Shown here one piece after another: positions 6,314 through 14,569 of a stretch of 64,000 nucleotides of DNA; position 1 is the stretch's first letter, and every line of letters begins with the position of its first letter. The notes under the pieces were generated by a model. The model saw only the letters and a list, made by a program, of their open reading frames with translations, was not told the origin of the DNA and did not search any database. Position numbers and translations under genes: made by a program. Where the stretch lies: contig NZ_FQWO01000001.1 of the NCBI RefSeq assembly GCF_900129705.1, positions 124,001-188,000 on the forward strand, given 5' to 3'. Origin of the DNA: Flavobacterium granuli. GTDB lineage: Bacteria; Bacteroidota; Bacteroidia; Flavobacteriales; Flavobacteriaceae.

Positions 6314-8158
6314 CTATTTTAAAACAGAAAACACTATTTTAGAATCAGCATACACACGATGCGTTTGTTTTTTAAAATCTTCTGGTTTTGCATAAAAAAT
6401 ATTGTCTACAAATGTTTGCGGATTCAAATCGATCAAAGGAAACCACGTGCTCTGAATTTGGATTTGGATTTTGTGTCCTTTTTTGAAAGTATGCATCACA
6501 TCTTGCAACTTGATATTCACCGCTGTTTTTTGGTTAGCTATAAAAGCTTCCGGTTTTGAAAAACTATTTCTGAAACGACCACGCATCACTTCGCTTCGCA
6601 CCATCATGTGGTAATTGCTCATCTTTAAATAAGGTGCAATTTCAGCTGTTTCTGGTTCGTCATTTGGAAATACATCAACCACTTTTACAATCCAGTCCGC
6701 ATCCGTTCCGGAAGTAGAAACCTGTAATTGTGCCAAAATATCTCCGGCCAGAGTCACATCATCCGATAATCGTTCCGTTTCAAAAACCAAAACATCAGGA
6801 CGCCTAGCGGCAAAACGCTGGTCATCGGTCATGTATTTTCTTGGTGTAATCCCTTTTTGATTGATATCTTCGGTAAAAGGAACCGGTTTTTTAGGATCAC
6901 TGACGAATTCCTGAAATTCAGCTTCCTTTTGTACCGCCGTCGTTAATTTATCCTGAGCCAAATAAAAAGTTTCTTTTGTAACATTTTTTGGTGGCCAGAC
7001 ATCATAAGTTTTCCAGTCCTTAGCACCGGTATCAAAAACATAGGCTTCCGGCAATTTATTCACCCTTTTTCCATTGTCTTTTAAGAAATGACGGAAAAAA
7101 TTAGCTTCAATATTTTTTTGATAAAAAGCAGAAATACTATCGCCAAATTTTATGTTCCCAATGGTAGCTGTTGCACTATTTCTAGCCCAATCGCCGTGAC
7201 TCCAAGGTCCCATAACAAGGGTATTGTAATTTTTGCTGCTTTTTTCAATCGTTCGGTAAGTATTCAAAGGACCGTATAAATCCTCGGCATCAAACCATCC
7301 TCCTACTGTCATTACTGCTGGTTTAATATCTTTTAAATGTTGGAGAATTCCGCGTTTTTGCCAGAAATCATCATAGCTGCTGTGGTCTTTTAGCTGTTGC
7401 CAAAATTCATTGTCCTTACCATAATATTTATCCAAATTAGACAAAGGTCCCGCATCCAGAAAAAACTGGTAATCATCCTTAGTTCCTAAATCCGGAAATT
7501 GATACCAAGCCTTGGCTGTTCTTTCCGATTTTTGAATACCAAATAAAGGGGTTGCTTTCCAATAACTCAGTAAATAAGCCCCATTGTGGTGAAAATCATC
7601 AAAAAAGAAATCACTGATACAAGCCTGTGGCGAAACCGCTTTCAAAGCAGGATGATTACTCAATAAAGAATAGGTCGAATAAAATCCGGGATATGAAATT
7701 CCCCAAACGCCTACATTCCCGTTGTTGTTGGCTACGTTTTTAACCAGCCAATCAATCGTGTCATAAGTATCGGACGCTTCATCTACTTGGGTTTTTCCTT
7801 TTTTATTGGGAATAAAAGCACGCATATTGTCATAAAAACCATCGCTCATCCAGCGTCCGCGCACGTCTTGGTAAACTACAATATAACCTTCTTTCATCAT
7901 GGTTTCGCTGGGACCAATACTCTTCTTAAACTCGGTTTCACCATAAGGCGCACAGCTATAAGGCGTGCGCTGCATGATAATGGGATATTTTTTAGATTGG
8001 TCTTTGGGCGCATAAATAGCTGTAAACAAAGTGGCACCGTCGCGCATTTTTATTTGCACCTCTTTCTTGGTATAAGTATCGCCAACAATACTTGGACTGT
8101 TTTGTGCCAATACGCCAGTGGTGATTACCAAAAACGCAATAAATAATAGTTTTTTCAT
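6314..8158 (-). CDS. CocE/NonD family hydrolase (secreted, S15-like)
   Basis: A 614-aa secreted serine hydrolase. The signal peptide is MKKLLFIAFLVITTGVLAQ. The alpha/beta-hydrolase domain carries the nucleophile Ser155 in GVWGISYPGF (GxSYxG), Asp290 in VGGWFDAED and His321 in GPWSHGDW. This set and spacing match alpha-amino-acid ester hydrolases and glutaryl-7-ACA/cocaine esterases. A C-terminal jelly-roll PepX_C domain follows (TLAGDILAQLQVSTSGTDADWIVKVVDVFP). It probably cleaves amino-acid or peptide esters/amides in the periplasm; natural substrate unknown. Isolated gene. Confidence 0.88.
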   Translation of the reverse strand: MKKLLFIAFLVITTGVLAQNSPSIVGDTYTKKEVQIKMRDGATLFTAIYAPKDQSKKYPIIMQRTPYSCAPYGETEFKKSIGPSETMMKEGYIVVYQDVRGRWMSDGFYDNMRAFIPNKKGKTQVDEASDTYDTIDWLVKNVANNNGNVGVWGISYPGFYSTYSLLSNHPALKAVSPQACISDFFFDDFHHNGAYLLSYWKATPLFGIQKSERTAKAWYQFPDLGTKDDYQFFLDAGPLSNLDKYYGKDNEFWQQLKDHSSYDDFWQKRGILQHLKDIKPAVMTVGGWFDAEDLYGPLNTYRTIEKSSKNYNTLVMGPWSHGDWARNSATATIGNIKFGDSISAFYQKNIEANFFRHFLKDNGKRVNKLPEAYVFDTGAKDWKTYDVWPPKNVTKETFYLAQDKLTTAVQKEAEFQEFVSDPKKPVPFTEDINQKGITPRKYMTDDQRFAARRPDVLVFETERLSDDVTLAGDILAQLQVSTSGTDADWIVKVVDVFPNDEPETAEIAPYLKMSNYHMMVRSEVMRGRFRNSFSKPEAFIANQKTAVNIKLQDVMHTFKKGHKIQIQIQSTWFPLIDLNPQTFVDNIFYAKPEDFKKQTHRVYADSKIVFSVLK

Positions 8159-8383
8159 ATAGATAATTGCTAATTATATTATGGTAAATGTATTCAGAAT
8201 AATGACTATTTAAAAATTTAGTTTTGAAAGAAATAAAATTAAATCATTTCATTACAACCCCAAACTTCATATAAAACTGTTATTATTTCAAAAAATCAAC
8301 GCTTTTTTGAGTTTAAGTCCGAATAAAACACGCTCTTTTCAAAAATATTTGCTAATTTGAATTTATAAAAGTTTACAAACGCT

Positions 8384-8391
8384 TATTTTTG
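8384..8391 (+). promoter_or_regulatory. -7 box (TATTTTTG) immediately before rlmD
   Basis: TATTTTTG lies only 4 bases before the rlmD ATG (8396); a TTG is at 8357-8359, 24 bases upstream. If used, the mRNA would be leaderless or nearly so. Confidence 0.35.
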
Positions 8392-8395
8392 CGCC

Positions 8396-9811
8396 ATGGC
8401 AAAGAAAAATACAGACAAAGTTGTCTTTCATCAAATAAAAGTCCTTGATGCAGGTGCAAAAGGCGTTTCGGTAGCAAAGGCTCCCGATGGTAAAGTAGTG
8501 TTTATTCCGAATGTCGTTCCGGGTGATGTGGTTGACGTGCAAACTTTCAAAAAGCGCAAGGCCTATTACGAAGGGAAAGCAGTTCATTTTCATGAATTCT
8601 CTGAACATCGTGTAGAACCTGTTTGCGAGCACTTTGGTGTTTGTGGCGGTTGTAAATGGCAAAATATGAAGTACAGCCAACAGTTGTATTACAAGCAAAA
8701 TGAAGTCTTGAATCATTTGCAGCGCATTGGAAAAATCGAACTTCCGGAATTTGAACCTATCTTGGGATCAGAGAAAAAGTTCTTTTATAGAAACAAAATG
8801 GAATTTTCGTTTTCTAACAGCCGTTGGTTAACTGAAGCTGAAATAGGAAGCAGCGAAGATTTAGGCAATAGAAACGCCCTAGGTTTCCATATTCCGAAAA
8901 TGTGGGATAAAATCCTGGACATCAACAAATGTCACTTGCAAGAAGATCCATCAAATGCAATTAGAAATGAAGTGAGAGCCTTTGCCAATGCAAACGGCCT
9001 GACTTTCTTTAACCCGAGAGCGCACGAAGGTTTATTGAGAACTTTAATGTTAAGAACGGCTTCTACGGGAGAAATCATGGTTTTGATTCAATTTTTTGAA
9101 AACGACAAAGCCAATAGAGAATTGATCTTGGATCATCTTTACGAAAAATTCCCGCAGATTACTTCGCTGCAATACGTGGTGAATAACAAGGCAAACGATA
9201 CGCTTTACGATACCGATATTAAACTATACAAAGGTCGTGATTACATATTGGAAGAAATGGAAGGGTTGAAATTTAGCATTAATGCCAAATCATTCTACCA
9301 AACCAATTCAGATCAAGCTTACGAATTATACAAAATAACGCGGGATTTTGCGGGATTGACAGGAAATGAAATTGTGTATGATTTATACACTGGAACAGGA
9401 ACTATTGCTCAATTTGTTTCTAAAAAAGCAAAGAAAGTAATAGGAGTAGAAAGTGTTCCTGATGCGATTAAAGATGCTAAAGCAAATGCCGTACGCAACG
9501 AAATCACCAATTGTGAATTCTTTGTAGGAGACATGAAAGTGGTTTTTAATGATGACTTCATCGCTCAACACGGCCATCCTGATGTGATCATCACTGATCC
9601 GCCAAGAGACGGAATGCACAAAGACGTAATTGAACAAATCATGAAAATCGCTCCTGAGAAAGTGGTTTACGTAAGCTGTAATTCGGCTACACAAGCCCGT
9701 GACTTAGCCCTGATGGACGAGAAATACAAAGTAACGCGTGTGCGTCCTGTGGATATGTTTCCGCAAACACATCACGTAGAAAACGTAGTTCTTCTCGAAA
9801 GAAGAAAATAG
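8396..9811 (+). CDS. rlmD: 23S rRNA (uracil-C5)-methyltransferase, RlmD/RumA type
   Basis: A 471-aa TrmA/RlmD-family enzyme that makes m5U in 23S rRNA. An N-terminal TRAM domain (about 10-65) is followed by the [4Fe-4S] set C77xxxxxC83xxC86 plus C182 (DINKCHLQ). The C-terminal SAM domain has IVYDLYTGTGTIAQF, the DPPRDGMHKDV motif and catalytic Cys in VVYVSCNSAT. Bacteroidota often have one or two RlmD/TrmA paralogues, so the exact uridine modified is not certain. DUF6452 and DUF6048 genes follow, an arrangement common in flavobacteria. Confidence 0.88.
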   Translation: MAKKNTDKVVFHQIKVLDAGAKGVSVAKAPDGKVVFIPNVVPGDVVDVQTFKKRKAYYEGKAVHFHEFSEHRVEPVCEHFGVCGGCKWQNMKYSQQLYYKQNEVLNHLQRIGKIELPEFEPILGSEKKFFYRNKMEFSFSNSRWLTEAEIGSSEDLGNRNALGFHIPKMWDKILDINKCHLQEDPSNAIRNEVRAFANANGLTFFNPRAHEGLLRTLMLRTASTGEIMVLIQFFENDKANRELILDHLYEKFPQITSLQYVVNNKANDTLYDTDIKLYKGRDYILEEMEGLKFSINAKSFYQTNSDQAYELYKITRDFAGLTGNEIVYDLYTGTGTIAQFVSKKAKKVIGVESVPDAIKDAKANAVRNEITNCEFFVGDMKVVFNDDFIAQHGHPDVIITDPPRDGMHKDVIEQIMKIAPEKVVYVSCNSATQARDLALMDEKYKVTRVRPVDMFPQTHHVENVVLLERRK

Positions 9812-9890
9812 TAATCAGTGGCCAGTAGCAGTATTCAGTCCTAATCGCACTAAATACTGCTACTGAACACTGAACACTGAATATTAGTAT
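9811..9890. repeat. CAGT-rich intergenic repeat with 13-bp stem
   Basis: The spacer after rlmD contains an inverted pair CAGTAGCAGTATT (9823-9835) and AATACTGCTACTG (9853-9865), then GAACACTGAACACTGA iterations. The 10-mer CAGTATTCAG (9829-9838) recurs after murQ at 15390-15399. Likely a dispersed intergenic repeat that may also end rlmD transcription. Confidence 0.55.
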
Positions 9891-10412
9891 ATGAAAAAAA
9901 CATTTTTGTTTCTATTTGCCCTTGCTTTCGCTTTCTCCAGCTGTGAGAAAGATGATATTTGCGATGCCAATACGCCAACTACGCCACGATTAGTGATTTC
10001 ATTTTATGATATCAATAATTCCTCTATTCCAAAAACGGTTACAAATCTAAAAATAATTGGAGAAGGAATGACTGATGGAATTATCTTCAAAGGGAGCGAT
10101 TTAATCAGTGGCACTACCGTTTCTATTCCGCTAAAAACAGATGCGAACACAAGTACATTTCGTTTTATATCCAATTTTGGAAACCCAAATCCTGCCGCGG
10201 TCAATGAAGACATTATAAAATTTGACTATACCAGAGAAGATTTTTTTGTATCAAGAGCGTGCGGATTTAAAACACTTTTTACTTTAGATCCCCTTACTCC
10301 TTTTACTCATACTGATGCTGCAGTTGCAGATGGAAAATGGATGCAATATGTAGCCGTTAAAAAAAGTAACATAGAAACCGAAAATGAAACACACCTTGAA
10401 ATCTATTTTTAG
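9891..10412 (+). CDS. DUF6452 family lipoprotein
   Basis: A 173-aa lipoprotein: signal MKKTFLFLFALAFAFSSC with lipobox Cys at 18 and an acidic EKDD after it. Cys23 and Cys126 (RACGFK) are the other cysteines. The pattern CDANTPTTPRLVISFYD and the C-terminal LEIYF match the flavobacterial DUF6452 group. Its last 29 bases overlap the start of the DUF6048 gene, so the pair is translationally coupled and probably acts together at the envelope. Function unknown. Confidence 0.75.
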   Translation: MKKTFLFLFALAFAFSSCEKDDICDANTPTTPRLVISFYDINNSSIPKTVTNLKIIGEGMTDGIIFKGSDLISGTTVSIPLKTDANTSTFRFISNFGNPNPAAVNEDIIKFDYTREDFFVSRACGFKTLFTLDPLTPFTHTDAAVADGKWMQYVAVKKSNIETENETHLEIYF

Positions 10413-11217
10413 CATTTGTCTAATTCTATCGTTGTTTTTTGCCAATGCACAAGAGACTGCCCAAAAAAAGGAAGCTGATGTCTCCAAAACGGCAGGCGTA
10501 ATTCCTGACAACGGGAATTCAAAAATGGTGAAATTAACCGCCGCAAAAATGACCGACACTATTGTTGTTCCGGTAAAAACAAATCGGTACGGATTGCGTG
10601 TGGGTGTGGATTTATTCAAATTGACCCGAGCCTTATACGATAAAGATTATAAAGGGATTGAATTTACGGGAGATTATCGTTTGACCAAAAAATATTATTT
10701 GGCCGCTGAACTGGGAAATGAAAACAAAACCACCGATGATGAACGATTGAATTTCACTACCAAAGGTTCTTATCTAAAAGCAGGTTTTGATTATAATGCG
10801 TATGAAAACTGGTTAGACATGGAGAATATCATCTCTATAGGATTTCGATATGGCTTCAGTACTTTTAGTCAAGAATTAAACAATTACAAAATTTACAATT
10901 CCAATCCTTATTTTGGTGAAACTGCTGCGATTGTTTCCGGAGAAAAATTCAATGGATTATCGGCACATTGGCTAGAAGTAGTCGCTGGAGTAAAAGCAAA
11001 AGTATTCAATAATGTATTCATGGGATTCAGCCTTCGCTTGAACACCTTGATTTCCAATAAAAAACCGGATAATTTTGACAACTTATACATTCCGGGTTTC
11101 AACCGTACTTATAATGGTAGTTTTGGAGTAGGATTCAACTACACTGTGAGCTATTTCATTCCTATCTACAAGAAGAAACTAAAACCAGAAGAAGCAACAA
11201 CTGGAAACAAAAAATAA
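10384..11217 (+). CDS. DUF6048 family outer-membrane-type protein
   Basis: A 277-aa protein with signal peptide MKHTLKSIFSICLILSLFFANAQ, then a Lys/Ala-rich linker and a series of alternating amphipathic strands (YGLRVGVDLFKL, YYLAAELGNE, NIISIGFRYGF, NVFMGFSLRLN, SFGVGFNYTVSYFIP) consistent with a small beta barrel. This matches DUF6048. It overlaps the DUF6452 lipoprotein gene by 29 bases, suggesting a lipoprotein/barrel pair. Role unknown. Ends before a strong terminator. Confidence 0.75.
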   Translation: MKHTLKSIFSICLILSLFFANAQETAQKKEADVSKTAGVIPDNGNSKMVKLTAAKMTDTIVVPVKTNRYGLRVGVDLFKLTRALYDKDYKGIEFTGDYRLTKKYYLAAELGNENKTTDDERLNFTTKGSYLKAGFDYNAYENWLDMENIISIGFRYGFSTFSQELNNYKIYNSNPYFGETAAIVSGEKFNGLSAHWLEVVAGVKAKVFNNVFMGFSLRLNTLISNKKPDNFDNLYIPGFNRTYNGSFGVGFNYTVSYFIPIYKKKLKPEEATTGNKK

Positions 11218-11259
11218 ACTTCTTAAATTATTCTTTTTAGATTTTTTTTCGAAAACATA

Positions 11260-11307
11260 AAAAACCGCAAATTCATCGATTGTATAATCAGTGAATTTGC
11301 GGTTTTT
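11260..11307. terminator. Bidirectional Rho-independent terminator
   Basis: AAAAACCGCAAATTCA (11260-11275) pairs with TGAATTTGCGGTTTTT (11292-11307) around a 16-base loop, between convergent genes ending at 11217 and 11329. Confidence 0.88.
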
Positions 11308-11328
11308 AATTAGCGTTTTAAACTAAAC

Positions 11329-11565
11329 TTAGTTTATTTCTCTAAATCCTTTTAATAAAATCCATCTCATAAATAATTTCTCGCCGTCTTTTGTTTTCAC
11401 CGCTTGAAACTTTGGAGATAAAAGTGTTCCTACAACAAATGCTGTTGCCGGAATCCATATTCCCGTTAAATTAGTATATTTCTCCGCCAAAAAACGAACT
11501 GAAATGAATAATATCGCAAAACAACCCAATTGGTATAAAAATGCGCGTACTTGTAATCTTGTCAT
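11329..11565 (-). CDS. Small conserved membrane protein
   Basis: A 78-aa protein with two hydrophobic helices (YQLGCFAILFISVRFLAEKY and GIWIPATAFVVGTLLSP) and a basic C-terminal tail ending RWILLKGFREIN. I do not recognise a named family. It follows the THUMP methyltransferase gene on the same strand, with a 73-base spacer holding ATGAGTT repeats. The clean start and placement before a terminator support coding. Confidence 0.65.
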   Translation of the reverse strand: MTRLQVRAFLYQLGCFAILFISVRFLAEKYTNLTGIWIPATAFVVGTLLSPKFQAVKTKDGEKLFMRWILLKGFREIN

Positions 11566-11573
11566 CGAATAAT

Positions 11574-11605
11574 AATTATGAGTTATAAATTATGAGTTAT
11601 GAGTT
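11574..11605. repeat. ATGAGTT short tandem repeat
   Basis: AATTATGAGTTAT occurs at 11574-11586 and 11588-11600, and ATGAGTT three times (11578, 11592, 11599). It lies between two leftward genes and does not encode anything visible. Confidence 0.6.
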
Positions 11606-11638
11606 CTCTGAAAACAGAAACCTATTACAGGAATCTAA

Positions 11639-12838
11639 TTATTCCACACTTTTATCAGAACTTTCAACATTGTTGTCTGCTGATACTTGAAATTTTGTTC
11701 TCTTGCTTCCCTCATACATTTCGTATTTTACCAAGCGGGCTTCAATACTGGCGTTGAAAAGTTTGATTTTTCGAGAAGGTTTTAATCCCACAAATTTCAA
11801 TGCATCAAGATTTCCTGTGATAAACCAGGCATTGGTACCTGGATAATTCTTCTTCAAAGTATCACCTATATTCTTGTAAAATTCTTCCATATGAATATCC
11901 AATCGCTCATCATAAGGCGGATTAAATACCATGTGTAATTTCCCTTGGGTAGTTTTTTCGGTATCAAAGAAATTTCTTTCTTCAATTGTAATGTATTCGT
12001 CCAGATTAGCATTTCGGATGTTATCCTTGGCTTTGCTTACTGCCGAAGGCGCTTTATCATAACCTTTTATTGTATAATGAAATTCTCTCACTCTTTTCAA
12101 TAAACTATCCACAATTTGGTCAAACAAGTTGTTATCCCAATCGTGCCATTTTTCGAAAGCAAATTCTTTACGGTTGATGTTGGCCGGAATATTACAGGCA
12201 ATCATGGCCGCTTCTGCCAAGAAAGTTCCGGATCCACACATTGGGTCCAAGAAATCTCCTTGTCCGTCCCAACCCGAAAGCAATAAAACTCCCGCCGCCA
12301 GAACTTCATTGATAGGCGCAATATTAGTGGCTGTTCTATACCCACGCTGATGCAAAGAATTCCCCGAAGTGTCTAATGCTACCGAAACCTGATCCTTATC
12401 GATATGAATGTTGATTCTCAAATCTGGATGCACTTTATCGATGCTTGGTCGCTGTCCTGTTCTTTCCCTAAACTGATCCACAATGGCATCTTTACATTTT
12501 TGAGAAACAAATTCAGAATGATTAAAATTATCCGAATGCACGGTAGCGTCGATCACAAAAGTCTGATTGGCATTGATATATCTGGACCAGTTTACACCTG
12601 AAATCCCTTTGTATAAAGCTTGTTCGTTATTAGCCTTAAAAAAATAAATGGGTTTCAAAATTTTCAAAGCCGTACGCAGTGATAAATTGGCTTTGTACAT
12701 AAATCCTTTGTCTCCCTTAAAACTCACCATTCTTACACCTTGTTCCACGTCTTGCGCGCCCAACATTTGTAATTCCTTTGCTAATATTTCTTCAAAACCA
12801 AAAAAGGTTTTGGCAACCATCTTAAAATTATTTTCCAT
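11639..12838 (-). CDS. THUMP-domain class I RNA methyltransferase (RlmL/YpsC family)
   Basis: A 399-aa protein. A ferredoxin-like/THUMP region (about 1-160, FKMVAKTFFGFEEILAKELQMLGA at the start) precedes a Rossmann methyltransferase domain. That domain has LDPMCGSGTFLAEAAMIACN (SAM motif I), GYDKAPSAVSKA, and the N6/N2-type catalytic motif NPPYDERL (about 310). This arrangement matches YpsC and the N-terminal half of RlmL, which form m2G in 23S rRNA. The exact target is not fixed by sequence. A possible leftward -7 box (CAAAAATA on plus) lies at 12953-12960. Confidence 0.85.
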   Translation of the reverse strand: MENNFKMVAKTFFGFEEILAKELQMLGAQDVEQGVRMVSFKGDKGFMYKANLSLRTALKILKPIYFFKANNEQALYKGISGVNWSRYINANQTFVIDATVHSDNFNHSEFVSQKCKDAIVDQFRERTGQRPSIDKVHPDLRINIHIDKDQVSVALDTSGNSLHQRGYRTATNIAPINEVLAAGVLLLSGWDGQGDFLDPMCGSGTFLAEAAMIACNIPANINRKEFAFEKWHDWDNNLFDQIVDSLLKRVREFHYTIKGYDKAPSAVSKAKDNIRNANLDEYITIEERNFFDTEKTTQGKLHMVFNPPYDERLDIHMEEFYKNIGDTLKKNYPGTNAWFITGNLDALKFVGLKPSRKIKLFNASIEARLVKYEMYEGSKRTKFQVSADNNVESSDKSVE

Positions 12839-12952
12839 TTGTGTGTATCAATTAAAACAGACCATTTTCTGTTTAATATTCATTCGGCGAAAGAAATGAT
12901 AGGATTCTCGATGAGAATCACGGTCTATCTCCCCCAATTCGTTATTTTTCAG

Positions 12953-12971
12953 CAAAAATACACTAAATTTG
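12953..12971. promoter_or_regulatory. Back-to-back divergent -7 boxes
   Basis: CAAAAATA (12953-12960) is TATTTTTG on the minus strand, and TAAATTTG (12964-12971) is a plus-strand -7 box; they are three bases apart. They would serve the THUMP gene (start 12838) and the methyltransferase gene (start 13001). No clear TTG -33 elements accompany them, so this is tentative. Confidence 0.3.
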
Positions 12972-13000
12972 CGGGACTTGAATTAATTGAAAAAGAATAA

Positions 13001-13765
13001 ATGTCTGAAGAACAAAAACCAACGCATATAAATCCAGAACAACCAACTGAAACTTGGTTTAGTTCTTGGTTCGATACTCCTTATTATCATATCCTTTACA
13101 AAGACCGAAATTACAGGGAAGCACAGGTTTTCATGGATAATTTAACGCATTATCTCAATTTGCCTGAGAAAGCCAAAGTGCTTGATTTAGCTTGTGGCAA
13201 AGGCCGCCATGCGATCTATTTGAACCAATTGGGCTTTGATGTCATTGGTGCTGATTTGTCAGAAAACAGTATTGCCGAAGCCACTAAAAATGCCAACGAA
13301 ACCTTGCATTTTAAGGTACACGACATGCGGGAAGCTTTTGAAGAAAAATACGATGCCATTTTCAATTTGTTTACCAGTTTTGGCTATTTCGAAAATGACG
13401 ATGACAATCTTAAAACCCTAAAAGCCATCAAAGAAAGTCTTTCGGAATATGGTTTTGCCGTGATTGACTTTATGAATGTCAACCAAGTGCTTGATACTCT
13501 TGTTCCAGAGGAAATAAAAACTGTGGATGGAATCGATTTTCACCTGAAACGCTATTTAAAAGACGGCCACATCCATAAAGAAATTGACTTTGAAGACAAA
13601 GGACAAAAGTTTCATTTTACCGAAAAAGTGAAAGCCTTGACACTAGAAGATTTTGAAAACCTGATGGAAGAAGCCGGAATCTATCTTCTGGATATTTTTG
13701 GAGATTATAAACTGAAAAAGTTTCATAAAACCGAAAGCGAAAGACTCATCCTTATTTTCAAATAG
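13001..13765 (+). CDS. Class I SAM-dependent methyltransferase
   Basis: A 254-aa soluble methyltransferase. Motif I is VLDLACGKGRHAIYL (about 60-74), followed by GFDVIGADLSENSI (acidic ribose-binding Asp) and a post-I region YDAIFNLFTSFGYF. The fold matches Methyltransf_25-type enzymes that methylate small molecules. Substrate cannot be predicted. The N terminus (WFSSWFDTPYYHILYKDRNYREAQ) is typical of a group conserved in Bacteroidota. It precedes the ZIP transporter by 66 bases. Confidence 0.82.
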   Translation: MSEEQKPTHINPEQPTETWFSSWFDTPYYHILYKDRNYREAQVFMDNLTHYLNLPEKAKVLDLACGKGRHAIYLNQLGFDVIGADLSENSIAEATKNANETLHFKVHDMREAFEEKYDAIFNLFTSFGYFENDDDNLKTLKAIKESLSEYGFAVIDFMNVNQVLDTLVPEEIKTVDGIDFHLKRYLKDGHIHKEIDFEDKGQKFHFTEKVKALTLEDFENLMEEAGIYLLDIFGDYKLKKFHKTESERLILIFK

Positions 13766-13797
13766 CAAAATGAGCTAATAATAAAATACATCACGAT

Positions 13798-13809
13798 ACA
13801 ACATACGAA
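13798..13809 (+). repeat. ACAACATACGAA element (copy 1)
   Basis: A 12-base word that occurs again at 14514-14525. Both copies lie upstream of a gene start (ZIP transporter and murQ). A shared regulatory site or dispersed repeat is possible. Confidence 0.3.
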
Positions 13810-13831
13810 CAAATAAACGGTTAAATAAATA

Positions 13832-14500
13832 ATGAATTATCTTTTACCCTTATTCTCTGTACTCATAGGCTATGCCATTGCTTTGGTTTTAAAACCAAAA
13901 AACAAAACCAATCTGAAGTTATTATTGGCTTTTAGTGGTTCTTTTTTACTTTCTCTGACCGTTATGCATTTATTACCGGAAGTTTACGAAAGTCACAACC
14001 ATGACATTGGTATCTTTATCATGCTGGGAATTTTGTTCCAAATCTTACTCGAATTTTTCTCCAAAGGCGCCGAACATGGGCACGTACACGGTCATCCAAA
14101 CATGACCCACATTCCCTGGTTATTATTTATCAGCCTTTGTATCCATGCTTTTCTGGAAGGATTCCCGGTGGGAAACCACAATCATTTAGCTGTAGGAATT
14201 GCCATTCATCACTTACCTATTGCCATCATATTAACTACTTTTTTTATCAATTCCCATCTGAACAAAAAAGCGATTTTTGCCTTTATGCTTACCTTTGCAT
14301 TGATGACTCCGCTGGGAACATTAGCGTCTGATTATTTACCCGTTTTAAATGATTATCATACCCAAATTACAGCCGTAGTGATAGGAATATTATTTCATAT
14401 TTCCTCGACTATTATTTTTGAAAGCAGCGAAGGACATAAATTCAATATTGCCAAAGTTTCGATGATTGTTTTCGGAATTATATTGGCCTATTTTGTTTAA
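13832..14500 (+). CDS. ZIP family metal transporter
   Basis: A 222-aa inner-membrane protein with about eight hydrophobic helices, a His-rich loop (HGHVHGHPNMTH, about 88-99) and the two ZIP metal-binding helices HAFLEGFPVG and AIHHLPIAI. ZIP proteins import Zn2+ or related divalent ions. The length is slightly below that of ZupT (about 257). Metal specificity cannot be told from sequence. It stands alone between the methyltransferase and murQ. Confidence 0.85.
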   Translation: MNYLLPLFSVLIGYAIALVLKPKNKTNLKLLLAFSGSFLLSLTVMHLLPEVYESHNHDIGIFIMLGILFQILLEFFSKGAEHGHVHGHPNMTHIPWLLFISLCIHAFLEGFPVGNHNHLAVGIAIHHLPIAIILTTFFINSHLNKKAIFAFMLTFALMTPLGTLASDYLPVLNDYHTQITAVVIGILFHISSTIIFESSEGHKFNIAKVSMIVFGIILAYFV

Positions 14501-14513
14501 TCCTCTTTGATGC

Positions 14514-14525
14514 ACAACATACGAA
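14514..14525 (+). repeat. ACAACATACGAA element (copy 2)
   Basis: Second copy of the 12-base word at 13798-13809, here 45 bases before the murQ ATG. Confidence 0.3.
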
Positions 14526-14569
14526 TTCTATGTATAGTTATCGATACAAAATTTGAATATTAAAAAAAA

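Noticed and set aside
6210..8146. Plus-strand frames of 60-119 codons inside the CocE gene region
   Set aside because: They are shadows of the leftward hydrolase, with no family features and no plausible starts.
11574..11605. CRISPR array
   Set aside because: Repeats are 7-13 bases with a 7-14 base period, no spacers of array size and no cas genes.
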